From Lentinus brumalis (taxonomy: Eukaryota; Basidiomycota; Agaricomycetes; Polyporales; Polyporaceae): a stretch of 64,000 bases of DNA. The notes under the pieces were generated by a model. That model worked only from the letters and a program-made list of their open reading frames with translations, did no database searches and had not been told where the DNA came from. Of this stretch, positions 22,318 through 32,140 are shown in pieces (position 1 is the first letter of the stretch; each line of letters opens with the position of its first letter). Position numbers and translations under genes: made by a program. The DNA is taken from NCBI GenBank assembly GCA_001792895.1, contig MARA01000038.1, positions 1-64,000 on the forward strand. The letters run 5' to 3'.

Positions 22318-22754
22318 GGACCGTCTCATCTGAGCGAGAAGGCTTGTACGATATTCCGCCCCGTGTAACTCATGGCTTCGTTCGAAGAGCTTTGCAGTTC
22401 CGGCAGGTCCCAGGATTCCAACTCAGCCGTGTTTCGGGATATCTGGCGAGGTGTCAATGTCAGTCTCACAACATCGCCTTTATTATGATAGCTCGGGAAG
22501 TACGTATACGGTGAACATCCGAGTTATTCCCGTGAGGTACAGGGCGCCAAGTAGGACAGATCCCTGATGACATTGAATCCCATCAGAGAGAATCTTCTGC
22601 AGCACATACTTATGGTCTATCCTTCCGGATACACCTCTTCATCACACCGCCTCATATAAACTCCAGGTCATCATCTCCCTCCACTTGCACCTCCACTTCG
22701 GTCCTTGCGCACCCCTCAGTCCTACCCTCCTTGCGCTCAAGACAGTTGCTCAGG
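22318..22754. promoter_or_regulatory. Duplicated promoter of cupredoxin-like gene, copy 1
   Basis: This stretch matches 24590-25050 closely over several hundred bases (for example CGAGAAGGCTTGTACGATAT and the block around 22400), so the duplication includes regulatory DNA. A TATA box (TATAAA, 22655-22660) lies 95 bases before ATG 22755. Confidence 0.7.
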
Positions 22755-23459
22755 ATGCGTGTCGCTGCCGCTTTCTCCACTCTGGCCTTCGCGGCAGTCG
22801 CCATCGCTCAGAGCAACACCATCGTATGTATACACCGCACTCATTCTGTCGAACACTTCCATCTCACAGTCGTCCTCACAGATCAACGTCGGTGAGATTA
22901 GCGGGGAGCCAACTTTCTGGTTCGACCCGCCACACGTCAAGGTGACCGAGGTCAACTCCACCGTCACCTTCATCTTCCGCAAGCCGGGAAACCATACCGT
23001 CGCACAGTCGAGCTACGCAAAGCCCTGCGAGCCCTTGGACGGCGGCTTCAACTCCGGCTTCTTCTTCGTCGACTCCTCCTCTGGTACCGGCACGTGGAAC
23101 CTGACCATCACGGACGTCAACACCCGTCAGTTGTTGTCGAGCTTTCTATACCACATCTTCGGAGCTCCTTACCAACTATCTAACTCCCCACCTAGCCATC
23201 TGGTTCTACTGTGCGCAGCAGATTTCCGAAGTCCACTGCGAGTTAGGCATGGTTGGGTACGTCCCTGCATTCCAAACCACCCATTTGTCTCTGATCCCCA
23301 CACGTACTCTGCCTAAACAGCGTCATCAACCCACCTGCGACCGGTGACGCCTTCGACCAGTTCGTCTATCGAGCCAACGCCGCGACGACCGTTGTCTACC
23401 CCAGCACCGCCCTGACGGGCATTGGCGCGTTTGCTACCGCTGCGGTGGGCCCACAGTAG
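22755..23459 (+). CDS. Cupredoxin-like secreted protein, copy 1, truncated
   Basis: Exons 22755-22823, 22882-23125, 23196-23256 and 23321-23459 give about 170 residues. A signal peptide (MRVAAAFSTLAFAAVAIAQ) is followed by the fungal extracellular serine-rich/cupredoxin-type domain: FWFDPPHVKV, TFIFRKPGNHTVAQSSY, CEPLDGGFNSGFF, GTGTWNLTITD, and after an intron IWFYCAQQISEVHCELGM. His, Cys and Met positions resemble a type-1 copper site but binding is inferred. After ATAAVGPQ a stop occurs, where copy 2 (25051) continues with a Ser/Thr stalk and membrane span. Unrelated sequence follows to about 24290, so this copy is interrupted and, if expressed, would be soluble and secreted. Confidence 0.8.
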
Positions 23460-24290
23460 AATGCGCAGCGCAACGCTGCATGACGCTGCGTTGCCACGCC
23501 GTGCGCAATCGTGCGCAGGACTTTGCGTCGGGATATCAAGGCGCTGCTTCAGACATGTATGACCTGTAGTAAGCTCATAGATCATCCTTGTATAGGGCCA
23601 GAGAACACCATACAGTGTCGTGGTGGTTCGAATCTGGCTGTTGTTGTCCGATCAGGTTGCTCAGAATATGAGAGCGCCTAATGTGAAATGCCCGCGTGGG
23701 CTTGCTTCCGTGTGCCGCCTCGTCTCTGACCATGACATTCACCTATGCACATTGCACAGACTTCACTAGTCCTGAAAGTTCGTCGACCTTTCTATTCCTT
23801 CACAACTATGTACATTGTCTGGAACTCGCTTACAGCTTGCAGTTGATGTTTCAAGGTGTCATACCGAGACCGGCGGGTAAGTCATCATCGACATTCAATG
23901 TCCTTGGCAAACAACTCACAGCCCGTGCTGACTCCAGCTTCTGAGCACACCAACGCGCACACTCGCGCACGCATCTGCTTGGCAGAGTGCGTGAGCTTGC
24001 GTCACTTGCGCGGGGATGCGTGAGCCTCGCGCAAGCGAGTTTCTAAGGACGCGCAAACCTTGCGTCGGTGCAGCGCAGCGCTACCAGCGTGCGTGAGGTT
24101 TCTGCGTCTCAATCCACGCTGCATGCGCTTACCGGCGTCGCATCGGAAGCAGTATGTGAATCCACGTCCCTGCCAGTGCCAGTGGTCTCGGGATCTTCAC
24201 AGGACCGCCTGGCGACTCTTACTACGTCGGTGCTCGACTGTCTCTCCTCGTCTTTTCGTCGCCTGCTGGCTATGCTCGACCAAGCCAACC
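23460..24290. mobile_element. Inserted segment inside copy 1, possible non-autonomous element
   Basis: Comparison with copy 2 shows that about 0.83 kb of unrelated DNA replaces some 85 bases of coding sequence (equivalent to 25741-25826). The segment has GCGCA-rich ends (near 23462 and 24050) and an internal imperfect inverted repeat at about 23955-24045 (ACTCGCGCACGCATC against GATGCGTGAGCCTCGCGC). No transposase or clear target-site duplication is visible. It could be a MITE-like element or a product of unequal repair. Confidence 0.45.
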
Positions 24291-24545
24291 AGCTTGATGT
24301 CAACAGCAACTAACAACTTCCATCGCTCTTGATCTCAACTCGACTTTAGTAGATGTCTCGACACCAAGCTCGACGACGGCAAACGTTACGTCCACGAACA
24401 CGGCCCCTGCGGCCGCGCCGTTCCTAACATCGGGAGCAGAACACACGCCTGCAATCGTAGGAGGGATCGTCGGGGCTTCATTGCTGGTTATACTCGTGGC
24501 TATTCTCGCCTTTCTACTCCAGCGACGTCGTCGAAGGACCCGAAG
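24291..24545 (+). pseudogene. Detached C-terminal part of cupredoxin-like copy 1
   Basis: From about 24291 the sequence again matches copy 2 (25830-26087): the Ser/Thr stalk (LVDVSTPSSTT), then HTPAIVGGIVGASLL and a hydrophobic span ending in RRRRR. The stretch is no longer joined in frame to the N-terminal exons at 22755-23459, so it is a severed remnant. Confidence 0.75.
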
Positions 24546-24589
24546 TGGTGAGGTCCTCTTTACTATGTTGTGTCAGCTACCTGCGGGAT

Positions 24590-25050
24590 TGATCTCATCT
24601 GAGGACCGTCTCATGTGCGCGAGAAGGCTTGTACGATATCTCGCCCCGTGTAACTCATGGCATCGCTCGAAGAGCTTTGCAGTCCCGGCAGGTCCCAGGA
24701 TTCCCCAACTCAGCTGTGTTTCGGGATATCAGGCGAGGTGTTCTCAGTCTCACAACATTGCCTTTACTATAGCTCGACTCGACTGTACCGCGATAACGAG
24801 AAGTACGTATACGGAGAACATCCGAGTCATTTGCGTGAGGTACAGGGCGCCAAGTAGGACAGATGCCTGATGACATTGAATCCCATGAGAAGAATCTTCT
24901 GCAGGACATATGGTCCGTCCTTCCGGATGCACCTCTTCACCGCCATTACACCGCCTCATATAACCTCCAGGTCAACATCTCACCTCCACTTCGGTCCTTG
25001 CGCACCCCTCAGTCCTACCACCCTTCTTGCGCTCGACCCAGTTGCTCAGG
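24590..25050. promoter_or_regulatory. Promoter of cupredoxin-like gene, copy 2
   Basis: Duplicate of 22318-22754. The TATA element has changed from TATAAA to TATAAC (about 24959-24964), 90 bases before ATG 25051. Confidence 0.65.
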
Positions 25051-26738
25051 ATGCGTGTCGCTGCCGCTTCCTTCACTCTGTCCTTCGCGGCGGTCGCCAT
25101 AGCTCAGAGCACCACGATCGTACGTAGACACCGCGCTCATATTTTCGATCGCATCCATCTCACAGTGCACATCGTCCTCGCAGATCAACGTCGGTGAGAT
25201 CAACGGGGAGCCAACCTTCTGGTTCGACCCGCCACACGTCAAGGTGACCGAGGTCAACTCCACCGTCACCTTCGTCTTCCGCAAGCCGGGAAACCACACC
25301 GTCGCACAATCGAGCTACGCAAAGCCCTGCGAGCCCTTGGACGGTGGCTTCAACTCCGGCTTCTTCTTCGTCGACTCCTCCTCTGGTACCGGCACATGGA
25401 ACCTGACCATCACGGACGTCAATACCCGTCAGTTGTTGTCGAGCTTTCTATACCACATCTTCGGAGCTCCTTACCAACTATCTAACTCCCCACGTAGCCA
25501 TCTGGTTCTACTGTGCGCAGCAGATTTCCGAAGTCCATTGCGAGTTAGGCATGGTTGGGTACGTCCCTGCTCTTCAAATCACCCATCTGTTCCTGATCTC
25601 CACACGTCCATAAACAGCGTTATTAACCCACCCGCGACCGGTGACACCTTCGACCAGTTCGTCTATCGGGCCGACGCCGCGACGACCGTTGTCTACCCTA
25701 GCACCGCCCTGACGGGCATTGGCGCGTTTGCTACCGCTGCGGCCGCCTCAACGATGATTCCTACCTCAGGTTCAGCTTCCTCAGCTTCGAAACCTCCCGC
25801 CGACATTCCCGAGTCAACCACGTCAACCAGCTTGATGTCAACAGCATCAACAACTTCCATTGCTCTTCCTGATCTCAACTCGACTTTAGTAGATGTCTCG
25901 ACACCAAGCTCGACGACGTCAAAAGTTACGTCCACGTCCACGCCCCCTGCGGCCGCGCCATTCTTGACATCGGGGGCAAAACACACGCCTGCAATCGTAG
26001 GAGGGATCGTCGGGGCTTCCTTGCTGATCATACTCGTGGCTATTCTCGCCTTTCTACTCCAGCGACGTCGTCGAAGAAACGGAAGTGGTAAGGCCCCTTT
26101 ATGTTTCGCCAGCTGCATCTCGTTGACAGTTTTGGGCAGTAGATGGTATTACTACAGAACCATATCTGCCGGCAGCCCGCCGCACGTCCGCTCTGCTGGC
26201 CTCCAGGCCTCCCAGCACCACCGAGTCTATTGGGCGCCCGTCGAGCCCGTCGAGCTCCGCGGCCGGCACGGTGCACACCTCTGCGATGTCTGTAGCCTCT
26301 TCCGTGCCCCATGCCTCCCCCGTTGTGTCCGAGAAGAACGATCAGGAAGGCCACCCCTCCCCACCGCCTGCAGGACCGCATGCCGCGGTCGCATCTGAAT
26401 CACACAGTCCACCCGCCCTCCCTCCGGCGACGGAAACGGCGACGAAGACTCGGACTCGTTCTGCAGTGCCCTCGAGCGCAACATCCTCTTCATCGGATGC
26501 TCCCCTCGTTCTCCCGACCGAGATCGGACGCGCCCTCGCATATGCGCCCCCGGACGTGCAATCGAGCGTGCTCTCCCTGTTTCGCTCACTCTTCCTGAGA
26601 AGCGGGAGCCCGGTGCCCCCAGGTCAGAGATGGCGCGGGGAAGCGGGACTGCCTGTGCCACATGCTGAGGTGGATTCCGGGCTGAGGATGTACGACGACG
26701 ACACGTACGTGCCGCCCCCGGAGTATACCAGGAATTGA
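25051..26738 (+). CDS. Cupredoxin-like, Ser/Thr-rich single-pass membrane protein
   Basis: Five exons (25051-25119, 25184-25427, 25498-25558, 25618-26087, 26140-26738) give about 480 residues with consistent phases. Order: signal peptide (MRVAAASFTLSFAAVAIAQ), cupredoxin-type domain (residues about 25-150, with WFDPPHVKV, GNHTVAQSSY, CEPLDGGF, FYCAQQISEVHCELGM), a Ser/Thr-rich stalk likely O-glycosylated, a transmembrane helix (GASLLIILVAILAFLL) with a stop-transfer RRRRR, and a long Pro/Ser-rich cytoplasmic tail ending PPPEYTRN. This layout, a surface domain plus a cytoplasmic tail, suggests a plasma-membrane cell-wall sensor or metal-linked surface protein; that role is inference. It is the intact member of a tandem duplication. 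Confidence 0.85.
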
Positions 26739-26979
26739 ACTTGCCAGTCAGTACGAGGCTGGGCGCAAACTTCAAAGCTCATACTGGTCTTTACGGCATG
26801 TCGTCCAACCCTGCACCGATCGACTCTTGGGATCGACACTCTGCGCATGATTCTCTTGACTCGTCCGTCCGCCCGCCCCCGGTTTCTGTCTCTCTCCATC
26901 GTCTATCCTGCACTTCATGCCAGCGACGACTTTGATGTAGCGTTCACCATGCGGTTCGCGCTCGGACGTGCTTGAATGG

Positions 26980-27404
26980 GTTTATGTCTACTGGTTCTCA
27001 AGCAGGCCATGGAGCTGCGATTCGAATCTATCACGAGATGGCTGGCAACTCCTTCGATGGTCATGCGTGGCAGTCAGTACCTCTGGGCGTGTCGTACTTC
27101 CCGGACAGGAACATCGCCGAGGCCGTGAGTGAAGTTCTCGTAATTATGTATTGCATCTGCCATCGCTAATATGCTGCGCAGATGGTCGCATATGCTGGAG
27201 AAGATCTTCTTCGAGGGCGAACACGGGAAGGGCGGGCACTTTGCGACGCGAACTTCCGGACGGCAAGGGAGGCCCGAGGACCATTCCTGGGAAGGATGGA
27301 TACGGTCTGCGCAAGACTCGGACATCAGGAAGTTCGAAATAACGACGCGGATGCCCCATTTCGGCAATACCGACGTCGCTGTGTCGCACGTTGCCTTCTT
27401 CTAA
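26980..27404 (+). pseudogene. Epoxide hydrolase (alpha/beta hydrolase) C-terminal relic
   Basis: Two exon-like pieces joined across a GTGAGT…CGCAG intron (about 27125-27181) encode AAIRIYHEMAG, then VPLGVSYFPDRNIAEA and IFFEGEHGKGGHFAT. These match the cap-end and C-terminal motifs of microsomal-type epoxide hydrolases, in which the His of GGHFA is catalytic. The nucleophile region and most of the protein are missing, so this is a fragment. Sequence after 27260 shows no further family resemblance. Confidence 0.6.
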
Positions 27405-29208
27405 TTACTGAATAATAATCAGCAGCGAGGAAGAGCCATATTCGAGTGTGCCGTCCGCACCAAATGCAGTAAGATCCGTGGAGGGCAGCCCCGGGCTCGA
27501 TTGAAACCTCTCTGCACATAAAGGCCGGCGTCGCGCCTGGCCAGCCTCCACCTGCCCTTGCCTCCTGATCCCCACGTTCTAGCACGCCGAACAATCTCCA
27601 AGTGAAGCGCTCAGGACCGTGACCCCGGGAGGAGCAGCAGGTATCCTCGGCTTGCAAAGGGGGACGCCCCGGCGCAGGTCGAGTTTCCCTGAGGGGGTTG
27701 GCGTCGTGGTTTCGAATTGCCGTTACATTGCTCGTTGACCTTCGTTCTCGAGTTCGCTGTGTCTAGGATTTTTTAGGGCTGGAACGACGACAGACTACGA
27801 TGCGCGCGCAACGAAGACTCGAAGCTCAAGCACGACGGCGGGTTGGGCTGTGTGCATGTGCTTGGGTTGCTGCTATTTGTCGCTCGGTTCGCCGTGGTCT
27901 GGGGCTACTTGTTTGCGTCGGCGTTGTATTGTGTTCGGCTGCAGCTGGCTGTGTGTCTGTACATGTCCGGGCGTTGTTGCGGTTGACCTTCTGCTTCCAC
28001 AGATACAGTCGGCACCCGAAGACCTCAACGCCTCGACACTCGATTGCCTTAGGGTCTGATCAGCCCTTCGGCCTGGGTGGATGCAATCTGGGTGTACGAG
28101 AGAGCCACCTCTCGTTCGCTCGGGTTGTATCTGGCCCCTGGTGCCCAACCCCTTCGGAGGCCTACACTAGGTGGCAGCTCTGTGCCATGGTGGCACGGAG
28201 GATAAACTCAAGGAGGCGCTCCTTCGGGAGAGTCTTCCTTTCCATTCGTGGCGTCTTCCAACTTCGAAGGCGAAGGCGCGAGGCGGCACGGCCGGAAAGG
28301 AAGCCTCGACTCGATAGGAGGCTTGTTCCACGAGGTGTTCATGCTGCGGCGTCGCTCTTGAGTTCGCCGTAGATGCGTTATTCGGCATGCATTGGTATAC
28401 GTACACTGCAGAGTCATACCGTAACGGTAACAAGCGATGAGGCTCACTGGCTGCTGTCGTATACGGCGCGAGTTCAACGAGCTCGGCATCGTTCGTCCGT
28501 CAGGCCGTCAGGCCTGGACTTCCGCAGATCTTCCAGCGCGCAGCAAGTATAGAGAACTGAATTGTGAGCTCTTCGAAGGCATCCTTTCTTCACTTGAAGA
28601 TCGACGAAGCGTACCTGACCTAGAGTGGGGACTGACCACGCTCCAGACAGGGGTTCGATAGCAGATAGCGGTGGCTGTAGAGAGGCAACTGTGTGGGACT
28701 CCGCGCCAGCATCCGAGTGAGAGCCTGAGGGTCCGAGCACGTATAAGTCAAGGTGCTGCGATGAGGCCCCAGAGTAAGTAGAGTAGTATCACCGACTTGG
28801 AGTAACCTCGAGCCTGGAGCAGGACCAGCTGGTGTGTAAGCTGAGGTGTTACAAGAGAGCTAACCGGCTGTAAGTGTCGAGCGCGTCGAACACGTGATCG
28901 TTCCAAGCTTTGCTCTGTCCTGCCGCTCCCGAGGGCTGAGGGCTGTTACTTCCTTTCCATGAAGCTCTCGTCGTCTGAGCTTGAACTCTCCGCGAGAACG
29001 ATCCTCCGTGCTTGATATTGTCCTGGAAGCAGCTTCATGACTGCTTCATGACGTCAAAACTGGTACCCTGGGCTCGCCAAGTGACCACAAGAACACGCCA
29101 TACTGAGTGGCCATCACCCGGAGTGTCCCCAGCACGGAGTGCTCCCGATACGAGATATCCACTCGCAGCTACTGCCCCGTGCGTACCGCCCTTCATCGAC
29201 TTGGCACG
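27405..29208. other. 1.8 kb without a supported gene
   Basis: A forward frame at 27800-28372 is Arg-rich, and its splice context and codon pattern do not support a gene. No tRNA, repeat or recognisable relic was found. The end of the interval includes the promoter of the DUF202 gene. Confidence 0.4.
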
Positions 29209-29870
29209 ATGCCGACTCTCCTCGGTCGAGGGCCGCCGCTGCGCCTCCAGAGCCGAAGCCCCAGTCCTGTGCCGTTTGGAGCAAGTGCGCTCGTCACAAC
29301 CCCAGCAGAGACCTCGCGCGAACGCCGCAGCGACGACGACAACGATGCCTATACGGCTTTGAAGAGGGCTGCGGAGCAAAAGACGAGACAGAGAGTACCG
29401 CGCTGGAGGGAGGTCATGAAGGAGTGGGGGCTCCTGCTCACGCTGGAGAACGCGGGCAGCGTCGCGCGCGACCACCTCGCGTCCGAACGGACGTTCCTCG
29501 CGTATGCACGGACGAGCCTGACGATCTCGTCGACGGGCGTTGGTGCGTAGCTCCTTGTTGCTGTCAGTAGCTTAAAGTTATACTGAGACGGTGCCGTAAT
29601 CTGTCAACTTGGACAGCGCTCGTGCAGTTGTTCACCCTCTCGGCCGCGGCGACAGAGGGCCATATGGAGAGGTTTGCACGACCTCTCGGTGCTCTCATGA
29701 TCGGCTTGGGGATCTGCACCCTCTCTATAGGCGTCATGCGATACTTCATCGTTCAAGCGTCGCTCATCCGCGGGGTGTATCCGGTCGCGAGGATTGGCCC
29801 TACGATGATCTCGGCCATTCTCGTCGTTACCGTTGTTGTCGTCTTCGTGGTCATTCTGACTGCGAGATGA
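29209..29870 (+). CDS. DUF202 family membrane protein
   Basis: Exons 29209-29542 and 29617-29870 give about 195 residues. After a polar 90-residue N-terminus comes the DUF202 signature: LENAGSVARDHLASERTFLA then YARTSLTISSTGVA, continuing after the intron with LVQLF. Three hydrophobic helices are visible (around TSLTISSTGVALVQLF, ALMIGLGICTLSIGVMRYF, and the C-terminal ISAILVVTVVVVFVVIL). Related domains include bacterial YidH and the C-terminal membrane region of VTC proteins; function in fungi is mostly uncharacterised. ATG 29209 was chosen because it is the first in-frame ATG. Confidence 0.85.
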
Positions 29871-30556
29871 CCTGGCTGCGGAGGGGCTGTGTGCAGAGAG
29901 AAGAAGGAGCGTCTCCATGACTGCGTTACCGTACTCCCGTGCTACGTGTACTCTGCAGTGGTTATACCTGTAGCGTTACGCGATACCCGGAACGTCATTG
30001 CGCACCCAGAGCCCCCAGAAGACGTTGACGTGCTTATTACAGACAGATCTGTACATTGAGTTCGTCGTCTTCATTTTGCGTTTCCTGTGAGTCGCTTTCG
30101 CGACATTGTCCGCCTTGCTTACTTACTCTCCTCCAACGTCCATCAGACTCCCCCGTAGCCCCATGCTACCTATCTCACTCAGATTACAATGCCAATTAGT
30201 GACCTCCAGTCGCAGGAAATATTTTCCGTGCCGCCCACTGCTCGGGGCATGCTGCGTGGCGAACAGCGACGCTTTTGATCACGCTTCGGAGAAATGTTCA
30301 CTTGAAGAAATTCCTTGTGCCAGCTGACTGCGTACATGCTGCTCGTACCAGAGCCGCGACGCCGACCCAATACACACACACCTCGCGGAAGCCTCGCTGT
30401 CGCCACCCAAGGCCGACCGAGACAGCCACGGAGATGACGGTGCGAACTGACACCTCACTGCACTGCAGCAAAGCACGCCAACAGTACGCGAGCACTCACC
30501 GTCACCTCTCTGCTTCCAGCACAGAATCCTCGTCTTCTCAACATCGCGTCCCGAAG
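29871..30556. other. Intergenic spacer, no gene seen
   Basis: About 690 bases, less GC-rich than the flanking genes, with no supported exon. Presumably holds the terminator of the DUF202 gene and the promoter of the next gene. Confidence 0.4.
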
Positions 30557-31392
30557 ATGGCGCCCAAGCTGCCCATAACGCTCAACCATGCCAAACTTTC
30601 TACAGTAAGTTCCCTCCGTCCTCCAGCCGGAGCTGCATACAGTACTCAGTACTGATTATGAGTGCCACTGCATGTAGAGCGTCCACGCGCTCTGCCACGC
30701 CCTGCTCAAGGTATGGCTCCTCGCCTGGCCGCTCGCCTTCCCCGGGGAATGGCCCTCCTCCAGTACTGTCGGTGCGCGACACACTCCGAGAAAGGCCTCA
30801 TCACGCGCATGCGCAAGTCGATCCTTCGCATGTGCGCGTACTGGAGGCCCGCGAGGGCGGACGGTGACGGTGTGGTGTACCGGCACTACCGGACCGCGGA
30901 GGAGGAAGACGAGTATTGGCGGTCGTCTGCGAGGATGCGGGAGGCTTTGCGGGCGTCGGATGCGGGAAGAGACGGATCGGACGTGCCCCTGGTGAGGTAC
31001 TACACTCCGAAGTTGCTGCCGGCGTACCGGGATCATGATGAGGTGGAGGAAGACCCGGAGGCGAGGGAGGTCTATGTGGCCCCGAGGGCGTTTTGCAAGT
31101 GGCACCGGATGGTGTTTCGTGGGCCTGTGAGTCTGAGTTCTTCCGGCAGCTGCTTGAAAGTTGACGTGTTGATGGGCTGGGCACTTTGCAGATGCACCCG
31201 ACGTTGAAGGAGGCGCAGGAGCAGATCAGGTATTACAGCAGCCGGGACCGGAGGGAGATACTGAGGATATCCAGGCTTCTGTGCGACGAGCAGGTCTTCC
31301 GGAAGAGAAGGACGTGGACGCCGCACTTTGCGAGGACGTGGAGGGACTGGCTGAATAAAAAAGGGCCGGACGTCGCCATCGTGTTTGCGTGA
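30557..31392 (+). CDS. Hypothetical basic protein, four exons
   Basis: Exons 30557-30604, 30678-30710, 30764-31126 and 31192-31392 are all phase 0 and give about 214 residues. The N-terminus is MAPKLPITLNHAKLST; the middle has YCRCATHSEKGLITRMRKSI and an acidic patch (TAEEEDEYW); the end is basic and aromatic (LLCDEQVFRKRRTWTPHFAR). No signal peptide or membrane span. I do not recognise the family, though the short basic layout could suit a small mitochondrial protein. A diverged copy of the last exon occurs at about 34610-34740. Confidence 0.7.
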
Positions 31393-31589
31393 ACACAGAC
31401 CATGATGGTCGTGCCGCTGCTTTCTGTCGATAACAACTGTTTCCTGGTTTCTCGGCTATGTCATGTGGTCCGTGGACTGATATCATGACTAGTTTGCTGT
31501 ACTCAACACCCATACCTGATGTCTTGTCACTGTCAGTTCAGCATGCCGCCGAAGAGCACCACCAAGGACGATGCCACCCACCACTAAGT

Positions 31590-31860
31590 CTACATCTGCC
31601 GGCCGGCCCCCTCCGCATCAAGGTCCGCCTCACCCGCCGCCTCTCCCCACTCGCCCATGACGAGCGCGCGCGCCTCCCCATGCAGCCGTGCGAGGACCGG
31701 GGTCAGCAGCTGGAGCTGTGCGTGGAGATAAGCGCGAGGGAGCGGGGTGTGCCTTGGGAGTACGGGAGCGTGCTGGCGTGTGCGGCCGAGCTGTTGCTGT
31801 CGACTCGGAGGGTACTGGGTTCGCAGCTGACGAGTGATAGCAATCTGCGGTCTGTATAGC
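31590..31860 (-). pseudogene. Relic of the GRC3 3' end
   Basis: Read on the reverse strand, this stretch ends with a stop in the same context as GRC3 (34937) and contains QLQLLTPVLARLHGEARALV, matching LQLLTPVPARLLGEARVLV of GRC3. Only the last 80 or so codons are present and they diverge upstream. It sits just after the gene at 30557-31392, mirroring the order relic plus GRC3 at 34.6-35.3 kb. Confidence 0.7.
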
Positions 31861-32140
31861 GGTGTGACATACCGACATGGTACCGGAGTGCGTATGGGCA
31901 TTGCATATGCAGTTATGCATACATGGCGGTCTTCTGATAGGACCTCTATCGGAACACGGGCCTGCATTTAAGTGTGATAGTGGAATGGGGGCGTGACCAG
32001 AAAGTGCGTACAGTCTAGAACTGCTTGTTGTATTCTTTAACGTCGGCCGTGGTGGCGACTGGAGACCATATCAGCGTGGTGTTGCGTGTCTGAACAGGAA
32101 GGGACGTACAGTACATGAAATCTGCAGGAGTGCAACCGTC

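Noticed and set aside
23600..23650. tRNA-like B box GGTTCGAATCT
   Set aside because: No matching A box at the right distance and no foldable acceptor stem.
27800..28372. Forward frame of 190 codons
   Set aside because: Arg-rich composition and no splice or family evidence.
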